A stretch of DNA of 64,000 nucleotides, taken from NCBI RefSeq assembly GCF_051401765.1, contig NW_027480440.1:2232001-2296000 (forward strand), given 5' to 3'. Positions within the stretch are counted from its first letter, which is position 1. Every line of letters starts with the position of its first letter. The translations under genes were made by a program, and so were the position numbers. The notes below the pieces were generated by a model that did no database searches, was not told where the DNA came from, and worked only from the letters and a program-made list of their open reading frames with translations. Below, one piece after another: positions 24,821-37,099 of the stretch. This DNA comes from Calliopsis andreniformis. Its lineage: Eukaryota > Arthropoda > Insecta > Hymenoptera > Andrenidae.

Positions 24821-25141
24821 GATTGAGGATTGAGGATTGAGGATTGAAGATTGAGGATTGAGGATTGAAGATTGAGTATTGAGGATTGAAGACTGACGAT
24901 TGAGAATTGAGGATTGAGGATTGAGGATTGAAGATTGAGGATTGGGTATTGATGATTGAAAAATGAGGATTGAGGGTTGAGGATTGAGGATTGAGGGTTA
25001 AAGATTGAATATTGAGGATTGAAGGTTGAGGATTGAGGATTGAGGATTGGGGATTGAGGATTGAGGATTGAGGATTGAAGATTGAGTATTGAGGATTGAA
25101 GATTGAGGATTGAGGATTGAGGGTTGCGGATTGAGGTTTGA
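24821..25141. repeat. Transition stretch between the A and B landmark domains
   Basis: Ordinary variant heptads with no landmark. Its right part (from about 24950) resembles 56.6-56.85 kb and 62.15-62.35 kb of the right domain, while its left part continues P-like phrasing, so the change of domain lies here. Confidence 0.6.
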
Positions 25142-25533
25142 AGATTGAGGATTGGGGATTGAGGTTTGACGATTGAGGATTGAGTATTGAGGGTTGACAG
25201 TTGAGGATTGAGGATTTGAGATTGAGTATTGAGGATTGAAGATTGAGGATTGAGGATTGAGGATAGAGGATTGACGATGAGGGCTGAGGGTTGAGGATTG
25301 AGGTTTGAGGACAGAGGACTGAGGATTGAGGATTGACAATTGAGGATTGATGAATCAGGATTGAGGATTGAGGATTGAAGATTGAGGAATGAAGATTTTG
25401 GATTGAGGTTTGAGGATTGAGGATTGAGGATTGAGTATTGACGATTGAAGATTGAGGATTGAGGATTGAGGATTGAGGATTGAGGATTGAAGGTTGAGGA
25501 TTGGGGACTGAGTGTTGAGGGTTGAGTGATGAG

Positions 25534-25645
25534 AATTGATGTTTGTGGATAGAGATTTGAAGATTGCAGATTGTGTATTGCGTATTGAAAACTCTGAACT
25601 GAGGATATTCTATTGAGGATTGAGGATTGACAACTGATTGTTGAG
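25534..25645. repeat. Landmark B1, copy 1
   Basis: Subtype B1: GATAGAG, ATTTGAA, GATTGCA, GATTGTG, TATTGCG, TATTGAA, AACTCTG, AACTGAG, then GATATTC (25604), ending GATTGAC, AACTGAT. First copy of the commonest subtype (14 copies). Confidence 0.85.
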
Positions 25646-26099
25646 GACTGAGGGACGAAGATAGAGGATTCAGAATTGAGGTTTGAGGACGGAGGATTGA
25701 GGATGGAAGATTGAGGATTGGGGATTGAGGTTTGACGATTGAGGATTGAGTATTGAGGGTTGACAGTTGAGGATTGAGGATTTGAGATTGAGTATTGAGG
25801 ATTGAAGATTGAGGATTGAGGATTGAGGATCGAGGATTGACGATGAGGGCTGAGGGTTGAGGATTGAGGTTTGAGGACAGAGGACTGAGGATTGAGGATT
25901 GACAATTGAGGATTGATGAATCAGGATTGAGGATTGAGGATTGAAGATTGAGGAATGAAGATTTTGGATTGAGGTTTGAGGATTGAGGATTGAGGATTGA
26001 GTATTGACGATTGAAGATTGAGGATTGAGGATTGAGGATTGAGGATTGAGGATTGAAGGTTGAGGATTGGGGACTGAGTGTTGAGGGTTGAGTGATGAG

Positions 26100-26211
26100 A
26101 ATTGATGTTTGTGGATAGAGATTTGAAGATTGCAGATTGTGTATTGCGTATTGAAAACTCTGAACTGAGGATATTCTATTGAGGATTGAGGATTGACAAC
26201 TGATTGTTGAG
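26100..26211. repeat. Landmark B1, copy 2
   Basis: Marker at 26170, 566 bp after copy 1 by tandem duplication. Confidence 0.85.
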
Positions 26212-26811
26212 GACTGAGGGACGAAGATAGAGGATTCAGAATTGAGGTTTGAGGACGGAGGATTGAGGATGGAAGATTGAGTATTGAGGATTGAAGATTT
26301 AGGATTGAGGATTGAGGATTGAGGATTGAGGATGAGGGCTAAGGGTTGAAGATTGAGGTTTGAGAACTGAGGACTGAGGGTTGGGGATTGAGAATTGAGG
26401 ATTGAGGATTGAAGATTGAGTATTGAGGATTGAAGATAGAGGATTGAGGATTTAGGATTGAGGATTGAGGATTGACGATGAGGGCTGAGGTTTGAGGACT
26501 GAGGATTGAGGATTGAGGACTGAGGATTGAGGATTGAGAATTGAGGATTGAGGATTGAGGATTGAGGATTGAGGTTTGAAGATTGAGTATTGAGGATTGA
26601 AGATTGAGGATTGAGGTTTGAGGACAGAGGATTCAGGATTGAGGATTGAGCATTGAGGACTGAGGAATGAAGATTGAGGATTGAGCATTGAGGATTGAGG
26701 ATTGAAGATTGAGTATTGAGGATTGAAGATTGAGGATTGAGGATTGAGAATTGAAGGTTGACGATTGAAGAATGAGGATTGGGGACTGAGTGTTGAGGGT
26801 TGAGTGATGAG

Positions 26812-26923
26812 AATTGATGTCTGTGGATAGATGTTTGAAGATTGCAGATTGAGTATTGGTTATTGAAAACTCTGAACTAAGGATATTCTATTGAGGATTG
26901 AGTATTGACAACTAATTGTTGAG
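26812..26923. repeat. Landmark B4, copy 1
   Basis: Subtype B4: GTCTGTG for GTTTGTG, GATAGAT, and TATTGGT followed by TATTGAA. Marker GATATTC at 26882 is preceded by AACTAAG, shared with 31592. Confidence 0.83.
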
Positions 26924-27979
26924 GACTGAGTGCTGAAGATTGAGGATTCAGGATTGAGTATTCAGAATTGTGGTTTGAGGACTGAGGATTGAGGATGGAG
27001 GATTCAGGATTGAGGATTGAGGATTGAAGATTGAGGATTGAGGATTGAAGATTGAGGATTGGGTATTGAGGATTGAAGAATGAGTATTGAGTATTGCGGA
27101 TTGAGGATTGAGTGTTGAGGATTGAAGATTGAGTATTGAGGATTGAAGACTGACAATTGAGGATTGAGGATTGAGGTTTGGGGATTGGGTATTGAGGATT
27201 GAAGAATGAGGATTGAAGATTGAGGATTGAGGATTGAGAATTGAGGATTGAGGTTTGAGGAATGAAGATTGAGCATTGGGTATTGAGGATTGAAGATTGA
27301 CGATTGAGGATTGAGGATTGAGGATTGAGGATTGAAGATTGAGTATTGAGGATTGTAGACAGATGACTGAGGATTGAGGATTGAGGACTGAGGATTGAGG
27401 ATTGAGGATTGAAGATTGAGTATTGAGAATTGAAGATTGAGGATTGAGGTTTGAGGACAGAGTATTCGGGATTGAGGATTGAGGATTGAGGATTGAGGAT
27501 TGAGGATTGTGGATTGAGGATTGAGGATTGAGGGTTGAGGATTGAACATTGAGGATTGGGTGTCGCGGATTGAACATTGAGGACTGAGGATTGAGTATCG
27601 AGGACTGAATTTTGTATATTGATGATTGAAGATAGAGGATTGAGGATTGAGGGTTGTGGATTGAGGACGAGGACTGAGGGAAGAGTATTGATGTTTGAGG
27701 TCTGAGGACTGACAATTGAGGATTGAGTATTGAGGATTGAGGATTGAGGATTGAGGATTGAAGATTGAGTATTGAGGATTGAAGATTGAGGATTGAGGAT
27801 TGAGGATTGAGGATTGAGAATAGAGGATTGAGGATTGAGGATAGAGGATTGAAGATTGAGCATTGGATATTGAGGCTTGAAGAATGAGGATAGAGGATTG
27901 AGGATTGAAGATTGAGTATTGAGGATTGAAGACTGACGAATGAGGATTGAGGATTGAGGATTGAGGTTTGAGGACTAAG

Positions 27980-28063
27980 GATTGAGGATTGAGGATTGAG
28001 GATTGAGGATTGAGGATTGAGGATTGAGGATTGAGGATTGAGGATTGAGGATTGAGGATTGAG
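27980..28063. repeat. Longest perfect run: 12 GATTGAG units
   Basis: Twelve consensus units between GACTAAG and GATTGAA. The equivalent run at 54470 is also 12 units; the one at 29853 is 11. Confidence 0.85.
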
Positions 28064-28203
28064 GATTGAAGATTGAGGATTGAGGATTGAAGATTGAGTA
28101 TTGAGGATTGAAGACTGACGATTGAGGATTGAGGATTGAGGATTGAGGATTGAGGATTGAAGGTTGAGGATTGGGGACTGAGTGTTGAGGGTTGAGTGAT
28201 GAG

Positions 28204-28315
28204 AATTGATGTTTGTGGATAGAGATTTGAAGACTGCAGATTGTGTATTGCGTATTGAAAACTCTGAACTGAGGATATTCTATTGATGATTGAGGATTGA
28301 CAACTGATTGTTGAG
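28204..28315. repeat. Landmark B1, copy 3
   Basis: Marker at 28274. Has GACTGCA for GATTGCA and TATTGAT after the marker; both changes are shared only with 32984, confirming the U1-U2 pairing. Confidence 0.85.
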
Positions 28316-30123
28316 GACTGAGGGACGAAGATAGAGGATTCAGAATTGAGGTTTGAGGACGGAGGATTGAGGATGGAAGATTGAGTATTGAGGATTGAAG
28401 ATTTAGGATTGAGGATTGAGGATTGAGGATTGAGGATGAGGGCTAAGGGTTGAAGATTGAGGTTTGAGAACTGAGGACTGAGGATTGAGGATTGAGAATT
28501 GAGGATTGAGGATTGGGGATTGAAGATTGAGGATTGGGTATTGAGGATTGAAGAATGAGGATTGAGGATTGAGGATTGAGGGTTGAGGACTGAGGATTGA
28601 AGATTGAGTATTGAGGATTGAAGATTGAGGATTGAGGATTGAGGATTGAGGATTGAAGATTGAGGATTGAGGATTGAAGATTGAGTATTGAGGATTGAAG
28701 ACTGACGATTGAGGATTGAGGATTGAGGATTGAGGATTGAGGATTGAGGATTGAAGATTGAGTATTGAGGATTGAAGGTTAAGGATTGAGGTTTGAGGAC
28801 TGAGGATTGAGGATTGAGGATTGAGCTTTGAGGATTGAGGATTGAGGATTGAGGGTTGAGGATTGAACATCGAGGATTGGGTATCGCGGATTGAACATTG
28901 AGGATTGAGGATTGAGGATTGAGGATTGAGGATTGAGGACTGAAGATTGTACATTGATGATTGAAGATTGAGGATTGAGGATTGAGGGTTGTGGATTGAG
29001 GACGAGGACTGAGGGTTGCGTATTGATGTTTGAGGTCTGAGGATTGGGTATTGAGGATTGAAGAATGAGGATTGAGTATTGAGGATTGAGGATTGAGAAT
29101 TGAGGATTGAAGATTGAGTATTGAGGATTGAAGATTGAGGATTGAGGATTGAGGATTGAGGATTGACGATGAGGGCGGAGGGTTGAGGATTGAGTTTTGA
29201 GGACTGAGGACTGAGGATTGAGGATTGAGAATTGAGGATTTAGGATTGAGGATTGAAGATTGAGGATTGGGTATTGAGGATTGAAGAATGAGGATTGAAG
29301 ATTGAGGATTGAGGATTGCGAATTGAGGATTGAGGTTTGAGGAATGAAGACTGAGTATTGGGTATTGAGGATTGAAGAATGAGGATTGAGGATTGAGGAT
29401 TGAGGATTGAGAATTGAGGATTGAAGATTGAGTATTGAGGATTGAAGATTGACGATTGAGGATTGAGGATTGAAGATTGAGGATTGGGTATTGAGGATTG
29501 AAGAATGAGGATTGAGTATTGAGGATTGAGGATTGAGTGTTGAGGATTGAAGATTGAGTATTGAGGATTGAAGACTGACAATTGAGGATTGAGTATTGAG
29601 GATTGAGGATTGAGGATTGAGGATTGAGGATTGAAGATTGAGTATTGAGGATTGAAGATTGAGGATTGAGGATTGAGGATTGAGGATTGAGAATTGAGGA
29701 TTGAGGATTGAGGATAGAGGATTGAAGTTTGAGCATTGGATATTGAGGCTTGAAGAATGAGGATTGAGGATTGAGGATTGAAGATTGAGTATTGAGGATT
29801 GAAGACTGACGAATGAGGTTTGAGGATTGAGGATTGAGGTTTGAGGACTAAGGATTGAGGATTGAGGATTGAGGATTGAGGATTGAGGATTGAGGATTGA
29901 GGATTGAGGATTGAGGATTGAGGATTGAGGATTGAAGATTGAGGATTGAGGATTGAAGATTGAGTATTGAGGATTGAAGACTGACGATTGAGGATTGAGG
30001 ATTGAGGATTGAGGATCGAGGAATGAAGATTGTGGATTGAGCATTGAGGATTGAGGATTGAAGATTGAGTATTGAGGATTGAAGATTGAGGATTGAGGAT
30101 TGAGGATTGAGGATTGAGGATTG

Positions 30124-30835
30124 AAGGTTGAGGATTGGGGACTGAGTGTTGAGGGTTGAGTGATGAGAATTGATGTTTGTGGATAGAGATTTGAAGATTG
30201 CAGATTGTGTATTGCGTATTGAAAACTCTGAACTGAGGATATTCTATTGAGGATTGAGGATTGACAACTGATTGTTGAGGACTGAGGGACGAAGATAGAG
30301 GATTCAGAATTGAGGTTTGAGGACGGAGGATTGAGGATGGAAGATTGAGTATTGAGGATTGAAGATTTAGGATTGAGGATTGAGGATTGAGGATTGAGGA
30401 TGAGGGCTAAGGGTTGAAGATTGAGGTTTGAGAACTGAGGACTGAGGGTTGGGGATTGAGAATTGAGGATTGAGGATTGAAGATTGAGTATTGAGGATTG
30501 AAGATAGAGGATTGAGGATTTAGGATTGAGGATTGAGGATTGACGATGAGGGCTGAGGTTTGAGGACTGAGGATTGAGGATTGAGGACTGAGGATTGAGG
30601 ATTGAGAATTGAGGATTGAGGATTGAGGATTGAGGATTGAGGTTTGAAGATTGAGTATTGAGGATTGAAGATTGAGGATTGAGGTTTGAGGACAGAGGAT
30701 TCAGGATTGAGGATTGAGCATTGAGGACTGAGGAATGAAGATTGAGGATTGAGCATTGAGGATTGAGGATTGAAGATTGAGTATTGAGGATTGAAGATTG
30801 AGGATTGAGGATTGAGAATTGAAGGTTGACGATTG
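30124..30835. repeat. Extra 712-bp tandem copy at the head of block U2
   Basis: The interval between landmarks 30238 and 30950 is repeated between 30950 and 31662, and corresponds to the single interval 26170-26882 of U1. 712 is 102 heptads minus two, matching the two GATGAG hexamers per copy. The 78-codon minus-strand frames at 26452, 30520 and 31232 are the same stretch three times. Confidence 0.88.
30168..30279. repeat. Landmark B1, copy 4
   Basis: Marker at 30238, 712 bp before the next. Confidence 0.85.
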
Positions 30836-30879
30836 AAGAATGAGGATTGGGGACTGAGTGTTGAGGGTTGAGTGATGAG

Positions 30880-30991
30880 AATTGATGTTTGTGGATAGAG
30901 ATTTGAAGATTGCAGATTGTGTATTGCGTATTGAAAACTCTGAACTGAGGATATTCTATTGAGGATTGAGGATTGACAACTGATTGTTGAG
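30880..30991. repeat. Landmark B1, copy 5
   Basis: Marker at 30950, equivalent to 26170. Confidence 0.85.
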
Positions 30992-31591
30992 GACTGAGGG
31001 ACGAAGATAGAGGATTCAGAATTGAGGTTTGAGGACGGAGGATTGAGGATGGAAGATTGAGTATTGAGGATTGAAGATTTAGGATTGAGGATTGAGGATT
31101 GAGGATTGAGGATGAGGGCTAAGGGTTGAAGATTGAGGTTTGAGAACTGAGGACTGAGGGTTGGGGATTGAGAATTGAGGATTGAGGATTGAAGATTGAG
31201 TATTGAGGATTGAAGATAGAGGATTGAGGATTTAGGATTGAGGATTGAGGATTGACGATGAGGGCTGAGGTTTGAGGACTGAGGATTGAGGATTGAGGAC
31301 TGAGGATTGAGGATTGAGAATTGAGGATTGAGGATTGAGGATTGAGGATTGAGGTTTGAAGATTGAGTATTGAGGATTGAAGATTGAGGATTGAGGTTTG
31401 AGGACAGAGGATTCAGGATTGAGGATTGAGCATTGAGGACTGAGGAATGAAGATTGAGGATTGAGCATTGAGGATTGAGGATTGAAGATTGAGTATTGAG
31501 GATTGAAGATTGAGGATTGAGGATTGAGAATTGAAGGTTGACGATTGAAGAATGAGGATTGGGGACTGAGTGTTGAGGGTTGAGTGATGAG

Positions 31592-31703
31592 AATTGATGT
31601 CTGTGGATAGATGTTTGAAGATTGCAGATTGAGTATTGGTTATTGAAAACTCTGAACTAAGGATATTCTATTGAGGATTGAGTATTGACAACTAATTGTT
31701 GAG
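31592..31703. repeat. Landmark B4, copy 2
   Basis: Marker at 31662 preceded by AACTAAG, as at 26812. Confidence 0.83.
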
Positions 31704-32983
31704 GACTGAGTGCTGAAGATTGAGGATTCAGGATTGAGTATTCAGAATTGTGGTTTGAGGACTGAGGATTGAGGATGGAGGATTCAGGATTGAGGATTGA
31801 GGATTGAAGATTGAGGATTGAGGATTGAAGATTGAGGATTGGGTATTGAGGATTGAAGAATGAGTATTGAGTATTGCGGATTGAGGATTGAGTGTTGAGG
31901 ATTGAAGATTGAGTATTGAGGATTGAAGACTGACAATTGAGGATTGAGGATTGAGGTTTGGGGATTGGGTATTGAGGATTGAAGAATGAGGATTGAAGAT
32001 TGAGGATTGAGGATTGAGAATTGAGGATTGAGGTTTGAGGAATGAAGATTGAGCATTGGGTATTGAGGATTGAAGATTGACGATTGAGGATTGAGGATTG
32101 AGGATTGAGGATTGAAGATTGAGTATTGAGGATTGTAGACAGATGACTGAGGATTGAGGATTGAGGACTGAGGATTGAGGATTGAGGATTGAAGATTGAG
32201 TATTGAGAATTGAAGATTGAGGATTGAGGTTTGAGGACAGAGTATTCGGGATTGAGGATTGAGGATTGAGGATTGAGGATTGAGGATTGTGGATTGAGGA
32301 TTGAGGATTGAGGGTTGAGGATTGAACATTGAGGATTGGGTGTCGCGGATTGAACATTGAGGACTGAGGATTGAGTATCGAGGACTGAATTTTGTATATT
32401 GATGATTGAAGATAGAGGATTGAGGATTGAGGGTTGTGGATTGAGGACGAGGACTGAGGGAAGAGTATTGATGTTTGAGGTCTGAGGACTGACAATTGAG
32501 GATTGAGTATTGAGGATTGAGGATTGAGGATTGAGGATTGAAGATTGAGTATTGAGGATTGAAGATTGAGGATTGAGGATTGAGGATTGAGGATTGAGAA
32601 TAGAGGATTGAGGATTGAGGATAGAGGATTGAAGATTGAGCATTGGATATTGAGGCTTGAAGAATGAGGATAGAGGATTGAGGATTGAAGATTGAGTATT
32701 GAGGATTGAAGACTGACGAATGAGGATTGAGGATTGAGGATTGAGGTTTGAGGACTAAGGATTGAGGATTGAGGATTGAGGATTGAGGATTGAGGATTGA
32801 GGATTGAGGATTGAGGATTGAGGATTGAGGATTGAGGATTGAGGATTGAAGATTGAGGATTGAGGATTGAAGATTGAGTATTGAGGATTGAAGACTGACG
32901 ATTGAGGATTGAGGATTGAGGATTGAGGATTGAGGATTGAAGGTTGAGGATTGGGGACTGAGTGTTGAGGGTTGAGTGATGAG

Positions 32984-33095
32984 AATTGATGTTTGTGGAT
33001 AGAGATTTGAAGACTGCAGATTGTGTATTGCGTATTGAAAACTCTGAACTGAGGATATTCTATTGATGATTGAGGATTGACAACTGATTGTTGAG
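32984..33095. repeat. Landmark B1, copy 6
   Basis: Marker at 33054; carries the GACTGCA and TATTGAT changes of its partner at 28204. Confidence 0.85.
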
Positions 33096-34954
33096 GACTG
33101 AGGGACGAAGATAGAGGATTCAGAATTGAGGTTTGAGGACGGAGGATTGAGGATTGAGGATTGAGGATTGAGGATTGAGGATTGAGGATTGAAGATTTAG
33201 GATTGAGGATTGACGATGAGGGCTAAGGGTTGAAGATTGAGGTTTGAGAACTGAGGACTGAGGATTGAGGATTGAGAATTGAGGATTGAGGATTGGGGAT
33301 TGAAGATTGAGGATTGGGTATTGAGGATTGAAGAATGAGGATTGAGGATTGAGGATTGAGGGTTGAGGACTGAGGATTGAAGATTGAGTATTGAGGATTG
33401 AAGATTGAGGATTGAGGATTGAGGATTGAGGATTGAAGATTGAGGATTGAGGATTGAAGATTGAGTATTGAGGATTGAAGACTGACGATTGAGGATTGAG
33501 AATTGAGGATTGAGGATTGAGGATTGAGGATTGAAGATTGAGTATTGAGGATTGAAGGTTGAGGATTGAGGTTTGAGGACTGAGGATTGAGGATTGAGGA
33601 TTGAGCTTTGAGGATTGAGGATTGAGGATTGAGGGTTGAGGATTGAACATCGAGGATTGGGTATCGCGGATTGAACATTGAGGATTGAGGATTGAGGATT
33701 GAGGATTGAGGATTGAGGACTGAAGATTGTACATTGATGATTGAAGATTGAGGATTGAGGATTGAGGGTTGTGGATTGAGGACGAGGACTGAGGGTTGCG
33801 TATTGATGTTTGAGGTCTGAGGATTGGGTATTGAGGATTGAAGAATGAGGATTGAGTATTGAGGATTGAGGATTGAGAATTGAGGATTGAAGATTGAGTA
33901 TTGAGGATTGAAGATTGAGGATTGAGGATTGAGGATTGAGGATTGACGATGAGGGCGGAGGGTTGAGGATTGAGTTTTGAGGACTGAGGACTGAGGATTG
34001 AGGATTGAGAATTGAGGATTTAGGATTGAGGATTGAAGATTGAGGATTGGGTATTGAGGATTGAAGAATGAGGATTGAAGATTGAGGATTGAGGATTGCG
34101 AATTGAGGATTGAGGTTTGAGGAATGAAGACTGAGTATTGGGTATTGAGGATTGAAGAATGAGGATTGAGGATTGAGGATTGAGGATTGAGAATTGAGGA
34201 TTGAAGATTGAGTATTGAGGATTGAAGATTGACGATTGAGGATTGAGGATTGAAGATTGAGGATTGGGTATTGAGGATTGAAGAATGAGGATTGAGTATT
34301 GAGGATTGAGGATTGAGTGTTGAGGATTGAAGATTGAGTATTGAGGATTGAAGACTGACAATTGAGGATTGAGTATTGAGGATTGAGGATTGAGGATTGA
34401 GGATTGAGGATTGAAGATTGAGTATTGAGGATTGAAGATTGAGGATTGAGGGTTGAGGATTGAGGATTGAGAATTGAGGATTGAGGATCGAGGATAGAGG
34501 ATTGAAGTTTGAGCATTGGATATTGAGGCTTGAAGAATGAGGATTGAGGATTGAGGATTGAAGATTGAGTATTGAGGATTGAAGACTGACGAATGAGGTT
34601 TGAGGATTGAGGATTGAGGTTTGAGGACTAAGGATTGAGGATTGAGGATTGAGGATTGAGGATTGAGGATTGAGGATTGAGGATTGAGGATTGAGGATTG
34701 AGGATTGAGGATTGAAGATTGAGGATTGAGGATTGAAGATTGAGTATTGAGGATTGAAGACTGACGATTGAGGATTGAGGATTGAGGATTGAGGATTGAG
34801 GATCGAGGAATGAAGATTGTGGATTGAGCATTGAGGATTGAGGATTGAAGATTGAGTATTGAAGATTGAAGATTGAGGATTGAGGATTGAGGATTGAGGG
34901 TTGACCATTGAAGAATGAGGATTGGGGACTGAGTGTTGAGGGTTGAGTGATGAG

Positions 34955-35066
34955 AATTGATGTTTGTGGATAGATGTTTGAAGAATGCAGATTGAGTATT
35001 GCGTATTGAAAACTCTGAACTGAGGATATTCTATTGAGGATTGAGGATTGACGACTAATTGTTGAG
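34955..35066. repeat. Landmark B2, copy 1
   Basis: Subtype B2: GATAGAT, GTTTGAA, GAATGCA. Marker at 35025; later GACTAAT-type units in place of GACTGAT (GACGACTAATTG). Confidence 0.83.
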
Positions 35067-35164
35067 GACTGAGTGCTGAAGATTGAGGATTCAGGATTGA
35101 GTATTCAGAATTGTGGTTTGAGGACTGAGGATTGAGGATTGAGGATTGAGGATTGAGGATTGAG

Positions 35165-35177
35165 GATTGAGATTGAG
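35165..35177. repeat. One-base deletion marking block V (six-base GATTGA unit)
   Basis: GATTGA followed by GATTGAG, where the related Y blocks near 48922 and 57843 have a full GATTGAA. The same deletion is at 55002-55014, exactly 19837 bp away. It explains why landmark spacing is 817 in V and 818 in Y. Confidence 0.85.
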
Positions 35178-35771
35178 GTTTCAGGATTGAAGATTGAGGA
35201 TTGGGTATTGAGGATTGAAGAATGAGTATTGAGTATTGAGGATTGAGGATTGAGTGTTGAGGATTGAAGATTGAGTATTGAGGATTGAAGACTGACAATT
35301 GAGGATTGAGGATTGAGGATTGGGTATTGAGGATTGAAGAATGAGGATTGAAGATTGAGGATTGAGGATTGAGATTTGAGGATTGAGGTTTGAGGAATGA
35401 AGATTGAGGATTGGGTATTGAGGATTGAAGATTGACGATTGAGGATTGAGGATTGAGGATTCAAGATTGAGTATTGAGGATTGAAGACTGACGACTGAGG
35501 ATTGAGGATTGAGGACTGAGGATTGAGGATTGAGGATTGAAGATCGAGAATTGAGGATTGAAGATTGAGGATTGAGGTTTGAGGACAGAGGATTCAGGAT
35601 TGAGGATTGAGGATTGAGGATTGAGGAATGAAGATTGAGGATTGAGCATTGAGGATTGAGGATTGAAGATTGAGTATTGAGGATTGAAGGATCAGGATTG
35701 AGGATTGAGGATTGAGGGTTGAGGATTGAAGAATGAGGATTGGGACTGAGTGTTGAGGGTTGAGTGACGAG

Positions 35772-35883
35772 AATTGATGTTTATGGATAGATGTTTGAAG
35801 ATTGCAGATTGAGTATTGGTTATTGAATACTCTGAACTGAGGATATTCTATTGAGGATTGAGGATTGACAACTAATTGTTGAG
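35772..35883. repeat. Landmark B3, copy 1
   Basis: Subtype B3: GTTTATG, GATAGAT, TATTGGT, TATTGAA, TACTCTG. Marker at 35842. A six-base GATTGG unit lies about 30 bases upstream. Confidence 0.83.
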
Positions 35884-36987
35884 GACTGAGTGCTGAAGAT
35901 TGAGGATTCAGGATTGAGTATTCAGATTTGTGGTTTGAGGACTGAGGATTGAGGATTGAGGGTTGAGGATTGAGGATTGAGGATTGAAGATTGAGGATTG
36001 AGGATTGAAGATTGAGGGTTGGGTATTGAGTATTGAAGAATGAGGATTGAGTATTGAGGATTGAGGATTGAGTGTTCAGGATTGAAGATTGAGTATTGAG
36101 GATTGAAGACTGACAATTGAGGATTGAGTATTGAGGATTGAGGATTGAGGATTGAGGATTGAGGATTGAAGATTGAGTATTGAGGATTGAAGATTGAGGA
36201 TTGAGGATTGAGGGTTGAGGGTTGAGAATCGAGGATTGACAATTGAGGATAGAGGATTGAAGATTGAGCATTGGATATTGAGGCTTGAAGAATGAGGATT
36301 GAGGATTGAGGATTGAAGATTGAGTATTGAGGATTGAAGACTGACGAATGAGGATTGAGGATTGAGGATTGAGGTTTGAGGACTAAGGATAGAGGATTGA
36401 GGATTCAGGATTGAGGATTGAGGATTGAGGATTGAGGATTGAGAATTGAGGATTGAGGATTGAGGATTGAGGATTGAAGATTGTATATTGATGATTGAAG
36501 ATTGAGGATTGAGGATAGAGGGTTGTGGATTGAGGACGAGGACTGAGGGTTGAGTATTGATGTTTGAGGTCTGAGGATTGGGGATTGAGGTTTGAATATT
36601 GAGGATTGGGGATTGAGGTTTGACGATTGAGGATTGAGTATTGAGGGTTGACAGTTGAGGATTGAGGATTTGAGATTGAGTATTGAGGATTGAAGATTGA
36701 GGATTGAGGATTGAGGATTGAGGATTGACGATGAGGGCTGAGGGTTGAGGATTGAGGTTTGAGGACAGAGGACTGAGGATTGAGGATTGACAATTGAGGA
36801 TTGATGAATCAGGATTGAGGATTGAAGATTGAAGATTGAGGAATGAAGATTTTGGATTGAGGTTTGAGGATTGAGGATTGAGGATTGAGTATTGACGATT
36901 GAAGATTGAGGATTGAGGATTGAGGATTGAGGATTGAGGATTGAAGGTTGAGGATTGGGGACTGAGTGTTGAGGGTTGAGTGATGAG

Positions 36988-37099
36988 AATTGATGTTTGT
37001 GGATAGAGATTTGAAGATTGCAGATTGTGTATTGCGTATTGAAAACTCTGAACTGAGGATATTCTATTGAGGATTGAGGATTGACGACTGATTGTTGAG
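36988..37099. repeat. Landmark B1, copy 7
   Basis: Marker at 37058; GACGACT-type reading after the marker in place of GACAACT, shared with 41941, 48101, 57022 and 62744. Confidence 0.85.

Larger units (their letters stand above)
25142..26273. repeat. 566-bp tandem duplication, two copies
   Basis: Copy 1 spans about 25142-25707 and copy 2 about 25708-26273. The GATTGGG/GATTGAG/GTTTGAC phrase lies at 25150 and 25716, and the landmark markers at 25604 and 26170. 566 is 81 heptads minus one, consistent with one GATGAG hexamer per copy. The copies are nearly identical; I noticed GATAGAG near 25262 against GATCGAG near 25828. Confidence 0.85.
26056..30123. repeat. Higher-order block U, copy 1 (about 4.07 kb)
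   Basis: Followed head-to-tail by a second copy from 30124. Positions from about 26068 to 30110 match 30848-34890 at a constant offset of 4780. Markers 26170, 26882 and 28274 correspond to 30950, 31662 and 33054. The constant offset over about 4 kb means very few unit gains or losses since duplication. It contains most of the 910-codon minus-strand open frame (27004-29736), treated as spurious. Confidence 0.85.
30836..34890. repeat. Higher-order block U, copy 2
   Basis: Partner of 26056-30123 at offset 4780. The main internal difference is near 33140-33210, where GATGGAA and neighbouring units are replaced by a run of consensus GATTGAG and the count differs, followed by a GATTGAC-GATGAG junction; the offset stays 4780 on both sides. 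Confidence 0.84.
34240..36460. repeat. Higher-order block V, copy 1
   Basis: Matches 54077-56297 at a constant offset of 19837 bp. Contains landmarks B2 (34955) and B3 (35772), 817 bp apart marker to marker. Both V copies share a one-base deletion (35165, 55002) absent from the related Y blocks, so V1 and V2 are closest relatives despite the distance. V overlaps the right end of U2. Confidence 0.85.

Noticed and set aside
27004..29736. 910-codon minus-strand open frame as a real repeat protein
   Set aside because: It overlaps long frames in the other two minus-strand frames with the same ILNPQSS repeat, which the stop-free heptad forces. The minus strand is pyrimidine-rich, so no purine-rich ribosome site precedes the start, and there is no non-repeat domain.
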